A stretch of 64,000 nucleotides of DNA from CAMTUH01 sp947084935 (GCA_947084935.1 CAMTUH010000001.1:186001-250000); one strand, 5' to 3'; shown: positions 25,805 through 34,199, numbered from the stretch's first letter. Program-made: numbers and translations. The notes: a model not told the origin generated them from the sequence alone.

Positions 25805-26686
25805 ATGAAAAAGGCAACACTTCCTCTCCTTGATTTTCAGGTGATCCGTAGCGCCCACCGGCGGGCGGCGCCTGCCTATGCAGCGGCTTCGGAGTTTGAT
25901 CGGCTGATTGCCGACCGTTTGATTGAGCGGCTGGAGTGGATTCGTCTGGCTCCTCAGCGCATTTTGGATGTCGGAGTGCGAACGGGCTATACACAAAAAT
26001 GTTTAGTAGAACGGTACCCAGGCGCAGAGGTGTACGGCGCGGATTTTTCTTTTGAACTTATTCAACAAGCAAATTCCCCACCGTCCAAGATGGTAAACGA
26101 TTACACCGCGCTTCCCCTGGCGTCGAATTCCGTTGATTTTATTTTCTCGAATCTGGCGTTGCCGTGGTCGGTGGATTTGGATCAAACGTTAAAAGAATTT
26201 CAGCGCGTGCTGAAACCCGAGGGGCTATTGCTGTTTACTACCTTGGGTCCGGATACATTAAAAGAGCTTCGCACCAGTTTTTTAGAAGTGGACGATTATC
26301 CGCACGTGCACGCGTTTGTGGACATGCACGATATTGGCGATCGTTTGTTGCATCATCGTTTCCAGGATCCCGTAATGGATATGGAACACGTGACGATGAA
26401 TTACGATTCTGTTACCCATTTGGCGCGGGATATTAAATCCGTGGGCGCACAAAACGCATGGGTGCAGCGATCAAAAAGTTTAACGGGAAAAACGAAGTGG
26501 CAACGGGTATTATCTCACTACGAAAATTATCGTACTGAGTCTGGCGATTTACCCGCGACGATTGAAATCATTTACGGTCACGCGTGGGGTCACCCGGTCT
26601 CGTCATCCCTGCAGGGATGCAGGGATCCAGACTCCTTGGATGGCGAACGTCAGGGAAAAATTTTTCGTATTGAGAGGGACTCATAA
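25805..26686 (+). CDS. bioC: Malonyl-ACP O-methyltransferase BioC with a repeat insertion
   Basis: A 293-residue SAM-dependent methyltransferase that opens biotin synthesis by methylating malonyl-ACP. The SAM loop is ILDVGVRTGYTQ (residues 53-64), a departure from the usual D-x-G-C-G-T-G, lacking the Cys and with Arg at the second-Gly position. NDYTALPLASNSVDFIFSNL and LKPEGLLLFTTLGPDTLKEL match BioC. The C-terminal motif EIIYGHAW is followed by about 20 residues encoded by a palindromic repeat (CATCCCTGCAGGGATG at 26604-26619) before the end of the gene. Stop and msrB start share TAATG. Confidence 0.87.
   Translation: MKKATLPLLDFQVIRSAHRRAAPAYAAASEFDRLIADRLIERLEWIRLAPQRILDVGVRTGYTQKCLVERYPGAEVYGADFSFELIQQANSPPSKMVNDYTALPLASNSVDFIFSNLALPWSVDLDQTLKEFQRVLKPEGLLLFTTLGPDTLKELRTSFLEVDDYPHVHAFVDMHDIGDRLLHHRFQDPVMDMEHVTMNYDSVTHLARDIKSVGAQNAWVQRSKSLTGKTKWQRVLSHYENYRTESGDLPATIEIIYGHAWGHPVSSSLQGCRDPDSLDGERQGKIFRIERDS
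26598..26635. repeat. Palindromic repeat inside bioC
   Basis: GTCATCCCTGCAGGGATGCA followed by GGGATCCAGACTCC: a REP-like GTCATCCC...GGGATCCAG unit in frame with bioC. A comparable GGGATCCAG end is seen at 50866-50875 and, as CTGGATCCC, in the family A elements. Confidence 0.7.
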
Positions 26687-27084
26687 TGCCAAAAATAAAG
26701 AAATCCGATTCCGAATGGCGCAAACAATTAACGCCCGAACAATACCGAATTACCCGAGAAAAAGGCACCGAGCCGCCTTTTACGGGTGAATATGAAAAAT
26801 GCAAAGAAAAGGGCGTTTATCACTGCGTGTGTTGCGGGGCGAAGTTATTTCGCTCGGAGGATAAATACGATTCGGGTTCCGGCTGGCCGAGTTTTGTGAG
26901 GCCTGCCTCGGAAACATCCGTGGAAGAAAAAATGGATCGATCTTTGCCAGGGCAAGCGCGAACGGAAGTGGTCTGCCCACACTGCGGTGCGCATTTAGGA
27001 CACGTATTCGAAGACGGCCCGCAGCCAACCGGGCTTCGTTATTGCATTAATTCCGCCGCGTTAAATTTGAAAGAGAAATCTTAA
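26686..27084 (+). CDS. msrB: Peptide-methionine (R)-S-oxide reductase
   Basis: A 132-residue MsrB repairing methionine-R-sulfoxide. Zinc Cys47/Cys50 (CVCCG) and Cys97/Cys100 (CPHCG), SGSGWPSF and the catalytic Cys120 in RYCINSAAL are all present. Its ATG overlaps the bioC stop (TAATG), so it is translationally coupled. Cytosolic (no signal peptide); probably part of defence against phagosomal oxidants. Confidence 0.96.
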   Translation: MPKIKKSDSEWRKQLTPEQYRITREKGTEPPFTGEYEKCKEKGVYHCVCCGAKLFRSEDKYDSGSGWPSFVRPASETSVEEKMDRSLPGQARTEVVCPHCGAHLGHVFEDGPQPTGLRYCINSAALNLKEKS

Positions 27085-27147
27085 GGTGAAATTAAATTAA
27101 GATAGCCTTAAGTCTTGAATTGAAATTTCTCATGGTTTCAGTATAGT
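27081..27147 (+). promoter_or_regulatory. PmrA-like half-sites and promoter of the ankyrin-protein gene
   Basis: TTAA half-sites begin at 27081, 27092, 27097 and 27108, giving two pairs exactly 11 bases apart. Downstream, TTGAAA (27120-27125) and TATAGT (27142-27147) are separated by 16 bases. The half-sites after the TTAA core match the published consensus poorly, so this is weaker than the boxes at 7.5 and 60.2 kb. Confidence 0.45.
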
Positions 27148-27214
27148 AGAGTGAAGCCATTCTGTAATTCTCTCTTCGAATTAATTTTTTAATGAGAACG
27201 GAAAGGAGGTCCTT

Positions 27215-29539
27215 ATGCGTTCCATTCCTCAACAGGTTCGTGAAACTGCTGCTCCAATCGACATGAAATTTGTGGCGACTACTCTTGCTTTTAGTTTAGT
27301 GCAGAATAGAAGTGACCACCACGATCAAATGCTTCAGGTGTTGTTGGCTTCTGGGGTAGCTGGGTCTGAAGATTTAGAGTCGCGTAAGGATCTTCACCAA
27401 AATATTTCAGACCAGCAATACCGGTATTCCATTGCCCAATGTCAAATTGAATTGTTGAAATTCGTCCAGAGGGTATTAGCTCATCCTGAATTATTGGCGG
27501 GAGGGCAGGATGCCGCTCCTGGGCAACAGGTTATCAATCTTCAGGAAGCGATTGAGACGATTAAAAAGGCTATTGAAAATAAATCGCAAGAATTTTCACC
27601 TCATTTAAGTCACGAAAATGAAGTTATAAAAACCATCCGCACTATTCGTCAAGCTTTTGGATTGAAGGGATCCGTTGGACTCCCTCAGTTAGATTCAAAC
27701 GAGCTTCGAGGGATGGAAAAGGAACATTGGGACACTTGCGTTAAAGAATTGGGAGAGCGGTGTCAGGAGCTTTTAAATATTGTAGATCCGGGTCAGGAGC
27801 TTGCGGGAAACCCAGGTGGTCAGATGACTGCAGTGAGAAGTTCGGCCACACGGGTTCTTAGCGAACTCAACACTAAACAAAGCGATGAGTGGGCGGCCAT
27901 GCAGGCGAGTGTGGAGCTCTTTGATCAGGGGCTAAGAGATCTCGCATTGGGTATTAGTGATGCACAATCCTTGTTACATGAGCCATCCTTACCGCGAGAG
28001 TTGGGAAATCCCATTGACGTGAATGCCCAAGATAACCTCGGAAATACGTTATTGCATTACGCCATTGAAAAGGGAGACAAAACGGTTATCCCAATGCTTT
28101 TGGCTGCCGGCGCACGCTTGGATATTCGAAATTTTAAGGGTGAAACGCCACTCGATATCCTTGGTGCTGAAATATTATTGAATTGCGTGCATGAAGAGAC
28201 AGGCAACAATCCTTTGCACTGGGCAGTTATTCATGGCCATTTGGGTTCTTTTCAAGCGTTTTGGCGGTTTGTGAAAGAGAAAGATTCCAATGATCAGTAC
28301 AAGATTTTTGGTGCACTCAATTGTAAATGGGAAAATGTCTTTCAAGTGATGGATAAAAACCAAAACACCGCTTGGCATTTAGTTGTAAATGGGGTATTGG
28401 ATGTGGCCGATGGTCATCGCGACCTCATTCACGAAATGATGGAGACAACAGAGGAAAATTGTCGGGTGGTTCAGGAAACAGGAGGGGCGATTACATTAGA
28501 ATCGGTGGTCGAACAACCCCCTGAATATGATTATGCAAAAACTTGCAGTTTATTACTGAGCAAAAATGCAGATAACAAAACGCCTTTAACGGTTGCGACC
28601 GAAACTGCACAACAAGAATGGGATAAATTACAGCGCGTAAAAGGGCGGGCAGCACGGGTGGAAGAAGCGTTTTCTGAGGTAGTTTTGCATTTGTATCGGG
28701 AATTGGATGATTTGTCTGAAAAGACAGGCAGTAAAGCCCACCAAATTTTGAACGCGAAATTAAACGAAGTCCAGAATGCCATGAAGCGAATTCGGGAAGG
28801 TGAGGATAAAAATCACGTACTCGAAGAACTCAAGCAATTGAAGGATATTCGTCGGAGACGCCATTGGTGGGATTTTCGAACTCCAAAGACACAACAGTTG
28901 ATAAGCAAAATTAGATTTTCAGGCGAACCGATTCCTGTGCCTGCAACGACCGCAGAAGCGAATATGCAGAATTCCGGTGTTTTTGAATTGGCTATCCGGC
29001 GCCGTGATGCAGATCTGGTCAGTGCCAGCTGTAATTACGTAATAGATCATATCTGGAACCCCAATTGTTTGTTCCAGCGAATTGAAGTTGAAGAGTTGCC
29101 AGAAGTAACGGAGCAATCTCAGGGTGGTGCACTTACCATACAAACCGTGTTAGAGCTAACGCCTTTGGAATTGGCACATCGGCAAGCAACCACTTATTGC
29201 CAACAGCGCAAAGAATTATTACAGCGCATTGAGCACGTGACCCAGGCTTTTGCTCTTATTGAAGGGCATTTAAAAGCAAAGCGATCGAAGTACACCCCTG
29301 GCAGTCGTGATCACCGAATATTAACCGCTAAACTGAGCGCTGTTTCTGAAAAGCGTAACGCGGTTATCGATAGTAAAAGGGATATTCAGGCTGTTTTAAC
29401 CGAACTTAAAACCGATTCGCGGATTACAAAACACAGAAACGGGTGGTTACATTTTTGGAATAAGAAAACACACACTGAAAAGCTTATTGATCATGCAATT
29501 GAAGAACAGAATCACGAGAGGCCGGCGGCAGTGTTGTGA
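27215..29539 (+). CDS. Ankyrin-repeat protein with internal duplication, candidate Dot/Icm effector
   Basis: A 774-residue hydrophilic protein. Residues 1-260 are helical without known domain. About 262-355 hold two or three ankyrin repeats (NAQDNLGNTLLHYAIEKGDK, LLAAGARLDIRNFKGETPLD, GNNPLHWAVIHGHLGSFQAF). The rest contains a duplicated module of roughly 130 residues (see findings), each copy ending in a tryptophan-rich stretch (RRRHWWDFRTPKTQQ; RNGWLHFWNKKTHTE). AAGGAGGT 7 bases before the ATG is a near-perfect ribosome site. Ankyrin-bearing type IV effectors are characteristic of Coxiella. Its host target cannot be inferred. Confidence 0.88.
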   Translation: MRSIPQQVRETAAPIDMKFVATTLAFSLVQNRSDHHDQMLQVLLASGVAGSEDLESRKDLHQNISDQQYRYSIAQCQIELLKFVQRVLAHPELLAGGQDAAPGQQVINLQEAIETIKKAIENKSQEFSPHLSHENEVIKTIRTIRQAFGLKGSVGLPQLDSNELRGMEKEHWDTCVKELGERCQELLNIVDPGQELAGNPGGQMTAVRSSATRVLSELNTKQSDEWAAMQASVELFDQGLRDLALGISDAQSLLHEPSLPRELGNPIDVNAQDNLGNTLLHYAIEKGDKTVIPMLLAAGARLDIRNFKGETPLDILGAEILLNCVHEETGNNPLHWAVIHGHLGSFQAFWRFVKEKDSNDQYKIFGALNCKWENVFQVMDKNQNTAWHLVVNGVLDVADGHRDLIHEMMETTEENCRVVQETGGAITLESVVEQPPEYDYAKTCSLLLSKNADNKTPLTVATETAQQEWDKLQRVKGRAARVEEAFSEVVLHLYRELDDLSEKTGSKAHQILNAKLNEVQNAMKRIREGEDKNHVLEELKQLKDIRRRRHWWDFRTPKTQQLISKIRFSGEPIPVPATTAEANMQNSGVFELAIRRRDADLVSASCNYVIDHIWNPNCLFQRIEVEELPEVTEQSQGGALTIQTVLELTPLELAHRQATTYCQQRKELLQRIEHVTQAFALIEGHLKAKRSKYTPGSRDHRILTAKLSAVSEKRNAVIDSKRDIQAVLTELKTDSRITKHRNGWLHFWNKKTHTEKLIDHAIEEQNHERPAAVL

Positions 29540-29545
29540 GATCCT

Positions 29546-29747
29546 CCATGGCAATCGCACTCAAATTTAGTGACGCCCTGTTCTCACCCCGCCGACGTGC
29601 CGCGACTCGTTCGCGGCATCCAGGAAGCAAAAGCTGGATCCCGCGGTCAAGCCGCGGGACGACGTCCTTATGCGGACAAGCTGTGGGACGACGTCCTTAT
29701 GCGGACAAGCCGCGGGACGTCGTTAAATTTGAGTGCGTTTGCCATGG
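29546..29747. repeat. Inverted-repeat element, family A, copy 1 (202 bp) with tandem duplication
   Basis: Ends begin CCATGGCAATCGCACTCAAA (29546) and are complementary to 29724-29747 in 23 of 24 positions. The interior has CTGGATCCCGCGG / CCGCGGGA palindromes and a 29-base unit (GGGACGACGTCCTTATGCGG plus ACAAGC...) repeated twice in tandem. The related copy is at 60024-60212. Most of the 384 bases between 29540 and 29923 is this element; I see no gene in it. Confidence 0.85.
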
Positions 29748-29880
29748 GTGGTCCCGAAGCAGAGCAATTGCTCTTTGTGAGCCGGCCTGTTACACTTTTT
29801 TTATTAGCGAAGCAAAGACCTCGGCTTTAGCTGGGGTTACCTTGCGCGAACTTGCTTCGCGCCGACATTCATAAAAGGAA

Positions 29881-29907
29881 AATACCGCGTGTTTACACGT
29901 GGTATTA
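29881..29907 (+). other. Hairpin before the small exported protein
   Basis: AATACCGCGTG-TTTA-CACGTGGTATT forms an 11-bp stem with one G-T pair, 17 bases upstream of the ATG at 29924 and just before its AAAGGA ribosome site. It could control translation or be the remnant of a repeat end. Confidence 0.5.
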
Positions 29908-29923
29908 TAAAGGACTATTAATC

Positions 29924-30151
29924 ATGCACTACAAAAAATGGAAAGCCGTTGTTGCACTGAGTATCAGTGTGGCAATGACGCAAACTCCTGCGTGGGCCAA
30001 TTCGGATAAATCTACCGTGGCGCCCCCTCAAACGCCTCCCATTCACTGGTCGAAAGTATTGCAGGAAACCATCAATTTGCCCGCCGTTGAACGCGCGCGT
30101 TTTGTGTATCAGGTGTATTGCCTGGTAGAGGCTACGTTAACGAAAATGTAG
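29924..30151 (+). CDS. Small exported protein of unknown function
   Basis: A 75-residue frame with a convincing signal peptide: HYKKWK, hydrophobic VVALSISVAM, and cleavage after PAWA near residue 26. The mature part is about 49 residues, with one Cys (VYCLVEATLTKM). AAAGGA lies 8-9 bases before the ATG. No family recognised. The stop codon abuts a GTAGCC repeat, so the 3' end may be repeat-trimmed. Confidence 0.6.
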   Translation: MHYKKWKAVVALSISVAMTQTPAWANSDKSTVAPPQTPPIHWSKVLQETINLPAVERARFVYQVYCLVEATLTKM

Positions 30152-30251
30152 GAATTCCCGGGTTACGCCCCGAAGCGTGGCTGCACCCAGGCTACGAATT
30201 AATTAGAATGTAGCCTTGATGGAGCGTCAGCGAAATCAAGGAATTCCTGGG
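30151..30251. repeat. GTAGCC repeat copy 4 and a GTAGCCTTGATGGAGC-type repeat in tandem
   Basis: 30151-30196 is the type 1 unit on the minus strand (GGAATTCCCGGGTTACGCCC ... GGCTAC). 30210-30251 is a second type (GTAGCCTTGATGGAGCG ... CAATCAAGGAATTCC-like, here CGAAATCAAGGAATTCC). The same pair, in opposite order, is at 36935-37015. The second unit runs into the last codons of ispA. Confidence 0.8.
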
Positions 30252-31081
30252 CCTTCGAAGCCCAATCCGCTGCGATTGCGTAGTGAATTAATGACCTCAT
30301 GAAGCACCTCTGTTTTTCCTTCCAATCCCGCTAATAATTTCTGGGTTTTTTGGAATAACTGATCGATGCGATTTATGGTGGATTTCTTGTCGGTAACGGT
30401 TTCATCGAGAAGATCGTCTTGCCACTGAAAAATCAAGCCGACGTGAGTTCCGAGTTCAAGAAAGCGATTCAGCAATTTTTCATCGGTGCAATCCGCGGCA
30501 ATCGCGCCTAATTCGACGGACGCACAAAAGAGGGCGCCGGTTTTCAAGTGGTGAATTATTTCCATTTGGTCTTTGGAAATGGGTTTATTTTTCGATTCCA
30601 GATCGAGTTGTTGTCCGCCGGCCATACCGAGTGAGCCGCAGGCGCGCGCCAAAACAGCAATCAAACGCGCATTATTTTCTCGAGCGAGCGTTTCAAACGC
30701 CAAACTTTGCAGCGCGTCCCCTACAAGAATTGCAGTCGACTCATCAAATGCTTTATGGCAGCTCGGTTGTCCGCGGCGAAAATCATCGTTATCCATGGCC
30801 GGTAAATCGTCGTGTACCAGTGAATACGCATGAATCAATTCAATTGCGACGGCGCACGCATCTATTTTTGAAAGATCCGCGTCAAAATAAAATCCCGTTG
30901 CGTAAGTCAGTAAGGGACGAATGCGTTTACCTCCGTTCATGACGGCATAATGCATGGCTTCATGCAGGCGCGTGGGCGTTTGATTTTTATCGGGCAAGCA
31001 TCGGTGCAATTGATTATTCACGCGCTGTTGATACGTTTTAATAAACGCATCCAGTATTTTATTCGTCTGAACGGGATTCAT
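30236..31081 (-). CDS. ispA: Farnesyl diphosphate synthase (polyprenyl synthetase)
   Basis: A 281-residue class of (2E,6E)-FPP synthase supplying C15 for undecaprenyl-PP and quinones. First aspartate-rich motif DDLPAMDNDD (91-100), second DDLLD (222-226), plus MNGGKRIRPLL and the AGGQQLDL segment. The C-terminus FEGPGIP is encoded partly by repeat sequence, so the native last residues may be altered. The ATG overlaps the end of xseB by 23 bases; dxs, often next in this operon, is absent. Confidence 0.93.
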   Translation of the reverse strand: MNPVQTNKILDAFIKTYQQRVNNQLHRCLPDKNQTPTRLHEAMHYAVMNGGKRIRPLLTYATGFYFDADLSKIDACAVAIELIHAYSLVHDDLPAMDNDDFRRGQPSCHKAFDESTAILVGDALQSLAFETLARENNARLIAVLARACGSLGMAGGQQLDLESKNKPISKDQMEIIHHLKTGALFCASVELGAIAADCTDEKLLNRFLELGTHVGLIFQWQDDLLDETVTDKKSTINRIDQLFQKTQKLLAGLEGKTEVLHEVINSLRNRSGLGFEGPGIP

Positions 31082-31307
31082 GATAAGGTTTGAGAACGTC
31101 GATGTTGTTCTCTTTAGTGAGAATTTGTATTTTTTGTTCGGCTTTTGTGAGCGCTTGTTGGCATTCGCGAATCAAGCCCACGCCCGTTTCAAAATGTTTG
31201 AGTGACTCTTCGAGGGTTAAATTGCCGCGTTCCATCTTCTCGACGAGGTTTGTGAGCTGAGTCAGCGACTTCTCAAAATCTGGGCTGTCGGTCTTCTTTT
31301 TTGGCAT
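31059..31307 (-). CDS. xseB: Exodeoxyribonuclease VII small subunit
   Basis: An 82-residue subunit with the family pattern FEKSLTQLTNLVEKMERGNL, LTLEESLKHFETGVGLIREC and a coiled C-terminus. It associates with XseA (not in the window) for bidirectional single-strand DNA digestion. xseB-ispA coupling is the standard order. Confidence 0.93.
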   Translation of the reverse strand: MPKKKTDSPDFEKSLTQLTNLVEKMERGNLTLEESLKHFETGVGLIRECQQALTKAEQKIQILTKENNIDVLKPYHESRSDE

Positions 31308-31628
31308 GGGTATACGTTAACCGATGTGGGGGTGAGGGTCAAATGACAAAGTTAAATGGCACTATCTTAAATAACTCGCATAATTTCGTCGTCCTTCCGC
31401 GATGGCCGTCCTCGGCACTGGAAAAGAATGCGGAAGTTTCACGGCCAGAGACGGGAGGATCCAAACTAAAGATTTCGAGAAGAATTTCTTATCAGAAATT
31501 TCTACGAAACTTGAATTTCCTTCCATGGGTTTGGATCCCCACCATCCTTGGTGAGGACGACGGCATCTGCTTTTTCTTAAAGTAGCGCCATTGATAACAA
31601 AGTCCATTCCCCTGGCAGCCATTTAATA
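31308..31628. repeat. Inverted-repeat element, family E (31345-31604) filling the xseB/hydrolase gap
   Basis: The ends GACAAAGTTAAATGGCACTA... and its complement at 31577-31604 (GACTTTGTTATCAATGGCGC on the other strand) match imperfectly. Inside are nested inverted matches: CGTCGTCCTT / AAGGACGACG-like and GGATCCAAAC / GTTTGGATCC. No supported gene; two overlapping short frames are by-products of the palindrome. Confidence 0.65.
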
Positions 31629-32276
31629 TTAACGGCCTAAATTTTTTAGGAACCACGTGCACGCTAAGTCGGTTACGGCCTCTAATGCGCCGGGTTCTTC
31701 GAATAAATGTGATGCCCCAGGAACGATTTCCAAATGATTTTCACACGGCAGTTTTTCTTGGGCTTTTTGATTTAATTCAATGACCGTCGTATCCAAACCC
31801 CCGACGATTAATAACGTGGGCGCTTTTACTTTTTCTAAATAAGGACCGGCCAAATCCGGGCGTCCACCGCGTGAAACGACGGCGCTGATTTCAGCGGGGC
31901 GCTCAGCGGCGGCAATTAAAGCGGCGCCGGCGCCAGTGCTGGATCCAAAATACCCGAGGTTGAGGGATTGGTATGGTTTTTGCTGGCACAGCCAATCGGT
32001 GGCATCCACTAAACGTTTCGCGAGCAACGGAATGTCAAAACGGTATTGAGCCGTTTGTAAATCGATTTCTTCTTCTTCGTGGGTTAATAGGTCGAATAAT
32101 AGCGTGCCCAATTTTTTTGATTGGATGCTTTTTGCAACGAAGCGATTTCGTGGACTGAATCGACTGCTGCCGCTGCCGTGCGCGAATAATACAATTCCCG
32201 TTGCATTTTTAGGTAGGATTAAGTCGCCTTCTAAAAGAGCAGTTCCGCTTTTGATTTTCACAGAAACTTTATTCAT
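31629..32276 (-). CDS. Alpha/beta hydrolase (dienelactone hydrolase-like)
   Basis: A 215-residue hydrolase. The nucleophile elbow is GYFGSSTGAGAAL (Ser in G-x-S-x-G), the oxyanion region VLFAHGSGSSRFS, the Asp in VGGLDTTV and the His in PGASHLFEEPG, completing a Ser-Asp-His triad. The start at 32276 has GGAGA upstream and overlaps the preceding phosphoribosyltransferase by 8 bases; upstream codons are that gene's other frame. The two proteins are often fused or adjacent in bacteria, so they act together, but the substrate is unknown. Confidence 0.87.
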   Translation of the reverse strand: MNKVSVKIKSGTALLEGDLILPKNATGIVLFAHGSGSSRFSPRNRFVAKSIQSKKLGTLLFDLLTHEEEEIDLQTAQYRFDIPLLAKRLVDATDWLCQQKPYQSLNLGYFGSSTGAGAALIAAAERPAEISAVVSRGGRPDLAGPYLEKVKAPTLLIVGGLDTTVIELNQKAQEKLPCENHLEIVPGASHLFEEPGALEAVTDLACTWFLKNLGR

Positions 32277-32931
32277 CGGATTTTTCTCCGGAAAAGCGAT
32301 GTGCTTTGGTAAGAAGATCTCGGACTTCCTCATCGGAAGTCTGTGAAAAATCGTGATACCAATTTCCAATTGCGTAAAAAGGTTCAGGCGTTTTTAAACA
32401 AATTACTTCGTCGACTTCGCGATTTAATTCCTGCACGGTTGAAGCGGGAGCTACGGGAATGGCGATTATTAAACGTTTGGCACTGAGTTTTTTAATGGCG
32501 GTAATCGCCGCGCGGATGGTGGCACCGGTAGCAATACCGTCGTCAATTAAAATAAGGGTTTTTCCTTTTAAAGTAGGCATTTTTCTTTGACCGCGGTAAC
32601 GTAAATTCCGTTCATCCAAAACCGTTTGTTCTTCGGCTTTGACGCGATCGATAATTTCACGCGGGATTCCCAGCTGTCGGATGATGTCTTTATTTAATAC
32701 TTCGGTATCACCCATCGCAATCGCGCCCATGGCCAATTCTTCTTGGCCGGGCACACCGAGTTTTCGTACCAGGAAAACGTCCAAAGGCAATTTCAGGGCG
32801 TTCGCGACTTCAAAAGCGACGGGGACACCACCGCGGGGTAGCGCGAGTATTAATGTGTTTTTTTGACGAGCGTATTGGCTCAGTGCTTGTGCTAATCGTT
32901 CACCCGCATCCGTCCGATCGCGAAAGATCAT
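32269..32931 (-). CDS. Phosphoribosyltransferase-domain protein
   Basis: A 220-residue type I PRTase. The PRPP loop is TLILIDDGIATGATIRAA, with ILALPRGGVPVAFEVA at the front. No purine/pyrimidine-specific hood is recognised. Usually coupled to a dienelactone-hydrolase-like domain, as here. Confidence 0.87.
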   Translation of the reverse strand: MIFRDRTDAGERLAQALSQYARQKNTLILALPRGGVPVAFEVANALKLPLDVFLVRKLGVPGQEELAMGAIAMGDTEVLNKDIIRQLGIPREIIDRVKAEEQTVLDERNLRYRGQRKMPTLKGKTLILIDDGIATGATIRAAITAIKKLSAKRLIIAIPVAPASTVQELNREVDEVICLKTPEPFYAIGNWYHDFSQTSDEEVRDLLTKAHRFSGEKSDE

Positions 32932-32946
32932 TTTAAAATCTCCTAC

Positions 32947-33019
32947 GTAGCCTCGGTGAGCTTTGCGAACCGAGGAACTCTAAATTAATTCCTCGGTTCG
33001 CAAAGCTCACCGAGGCTAC
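32947..33019. repeat. Perfect 31-bp hairpin, family F
   Basis: GTAGCCTCGGTGAGCTTTGC... (32947-32977) and its exact complement at 32989-33019, with an 11-base AT loop. It lies between the IDO gene (upstream on the minus strand) and the phosphoribosyltransferase, so a transcript would form a very stable stem. No U-run, so more repeat than classical terminator. Confidence 0.9.
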
Positions 33020-33042
33020 GGCTCTCAGCCCAACCTACACGC

Positions 33043-34191
33043 TTACAAAAGAAACTTTTCCGTCTCGGTTAAATGTTTGCGCAAATATTCCATGAACGGC
33101 GTTCCACCCGTGCCGATGGTCGTGGGATTGGCCAAAGAGGTTTGGCTTTGCTTCTGAATATAACGCGCGGCGTAACTGAGGTGCGTGTGTCGAAATTGGG
33201 TGACGAGCTGAACGCAGTCGTTATAAAGTTTTTTGAATCGATTTTTTCGGTCTGTTTTTTCAAAAATGTATTTTCGGAGAGAAGGCTGTTTTTCAAGCGA
33301 TTCTAAAAAGCGTTGGTGGTTGGGCGGCATATACAGACGCATTTCATCCAGATGCTTTTTTAATGGATTATTTTCGTGGGTGATGCCGAGAAAAATATCG
33401 TACGAAGGAATAATCGTGCTCTGCGCCCCCGTTTCGCCCTTAAAAAACTGGGGTTTCCCACGATATTCTTCGACGCCTTCATACAATAATCCGTTGGGTA
33501 AAGCCGGATTATCTTTCCAGCCATGAATATACGGGCGCACACGGTTGTAATAAATATAAGGATCGCAGCTTTCGGGCATGCGGTTTAGCGTGTCGTTCAT
33601 GGCCACGAGAGAATCAATCATCGTTTTCAGATGATCGAGCGTTTGATCGTCGTCGGATTTTTTCATCGCATCGTGTGTGTATTTCATGGTGCGTAGTCCC
33701 AAAGCGGCTTTGGCTTCAATATCCACGTGAACAAGGATAAACCATTCTTCATCAAGGCCACCTAAGAAATTTTGCAGTAAAACTATATTTCCAATTTCGA
33801 TTGGCTTGTTAGGATCCAATCGCCGCCAATTGTAGAGTGCGTAAGAAGCGTAAGATAATACGGGAGGCCGTCCGATTTTCTTCGCGACGAAAACCCATGG
33901 TTTTGCGACTACTGCGGGTAATCGATCAGCAGGATTTGACTGTCCCCACACATAGGCGTGTCCGAGATAAGATAATAACAGCATAGCCCGTTCGAATTCC
34001 GCGAGAGAAGTCAGTGATGGGGTATCAAAAGGTGGTAAGGCTTCTATCGTCTCGCGAGCATGATCGGTGGTAAGTAATTTAGGTAATTCCAGTGCCAGAG
34101 ATTCCCAGGCATGGAATGCATTGGGAAGTTTTTCTATCGGGTCGACGTTAGGCAAAAAACCGCACGATAAATCAAAAGGACTCCGTTCCAT
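33043..34191 (-). CDS. Indoleamine 2,3-dioxygenase family protein
   Basis: A 382-residue heme dioxygenase-like protein. The C-terminal half matches IDO closely: RLYMPPNHQRFLESLEKQPS, FRHTHLSYAARYIQ (containing the expected proximal His) and TIGTGGTPFMEYLRKH. IDO oxidises L-tryptophan to N-formylkynurenine. Start 34191 has GGGGGAAG upstream; the longer frame upstream is only the shadow of the MFS gene, which ends 8 bases earlier. Bacterial IDOs are less common than tryptophan 2,3-dioxygenase, so this gene is notable in an obligate or near-obligate intracellular parasite. No kynurenine enzymes lie nearby. Confidence 0.88.
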   Translation of the reverse strand: MERSPFDLSCGFLPNVDPIEKLPNAFHAWESLALELPKLLTTDHARETIEALPPFDTPSLTSLAEFERAMLLLSYLGHAYVWGQSNPADRLPAVVAKPWVFVAKKIGRPPVLSYASYALYNWRRLDPNKPIEIGNIVLLQNFLGGLDEEWFILVHVDIEAKAALGLRTMKYTHDAMKKSDDDQTLDHLKTMIDSLVAMNDTLNRMPESCDPYIYYNRVRPYIHGWKDNPALPNGLLYEGVEEYRGKPQFFKGETGAQSTIIPSYDIFLGITHENNPLKKHLDEMRLYMPPNHQRFLESLEKQPSLRKYIFEKTDRKNRFKKLYNDCVQLVTQFRHTHLSYAARYIQKQSQTSLANPTTIGTGGTPFMEYLRKHLTETEKFLL

Positions 34192-34199
34192 CTTCCCCC

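Noticed and set aside
25209..25994. Several overlapping frames of 60-106 codons between comF and bioC, on both strands
   Set aside because: They lie in repeats or antisense to bioC and comF.
29536..29874. 112-codon plus-strand frame after the ankyrin gene
   Set aside because: Most of it is the family A inverted-repeat element; low-complexity Arg/Ser content, no supporting context.
31301..31622. 94- and 86-codon frames on opposite strands in the xseB/hydrolase gap
   Set aside because: Both are by-products of the palindromic family E element.
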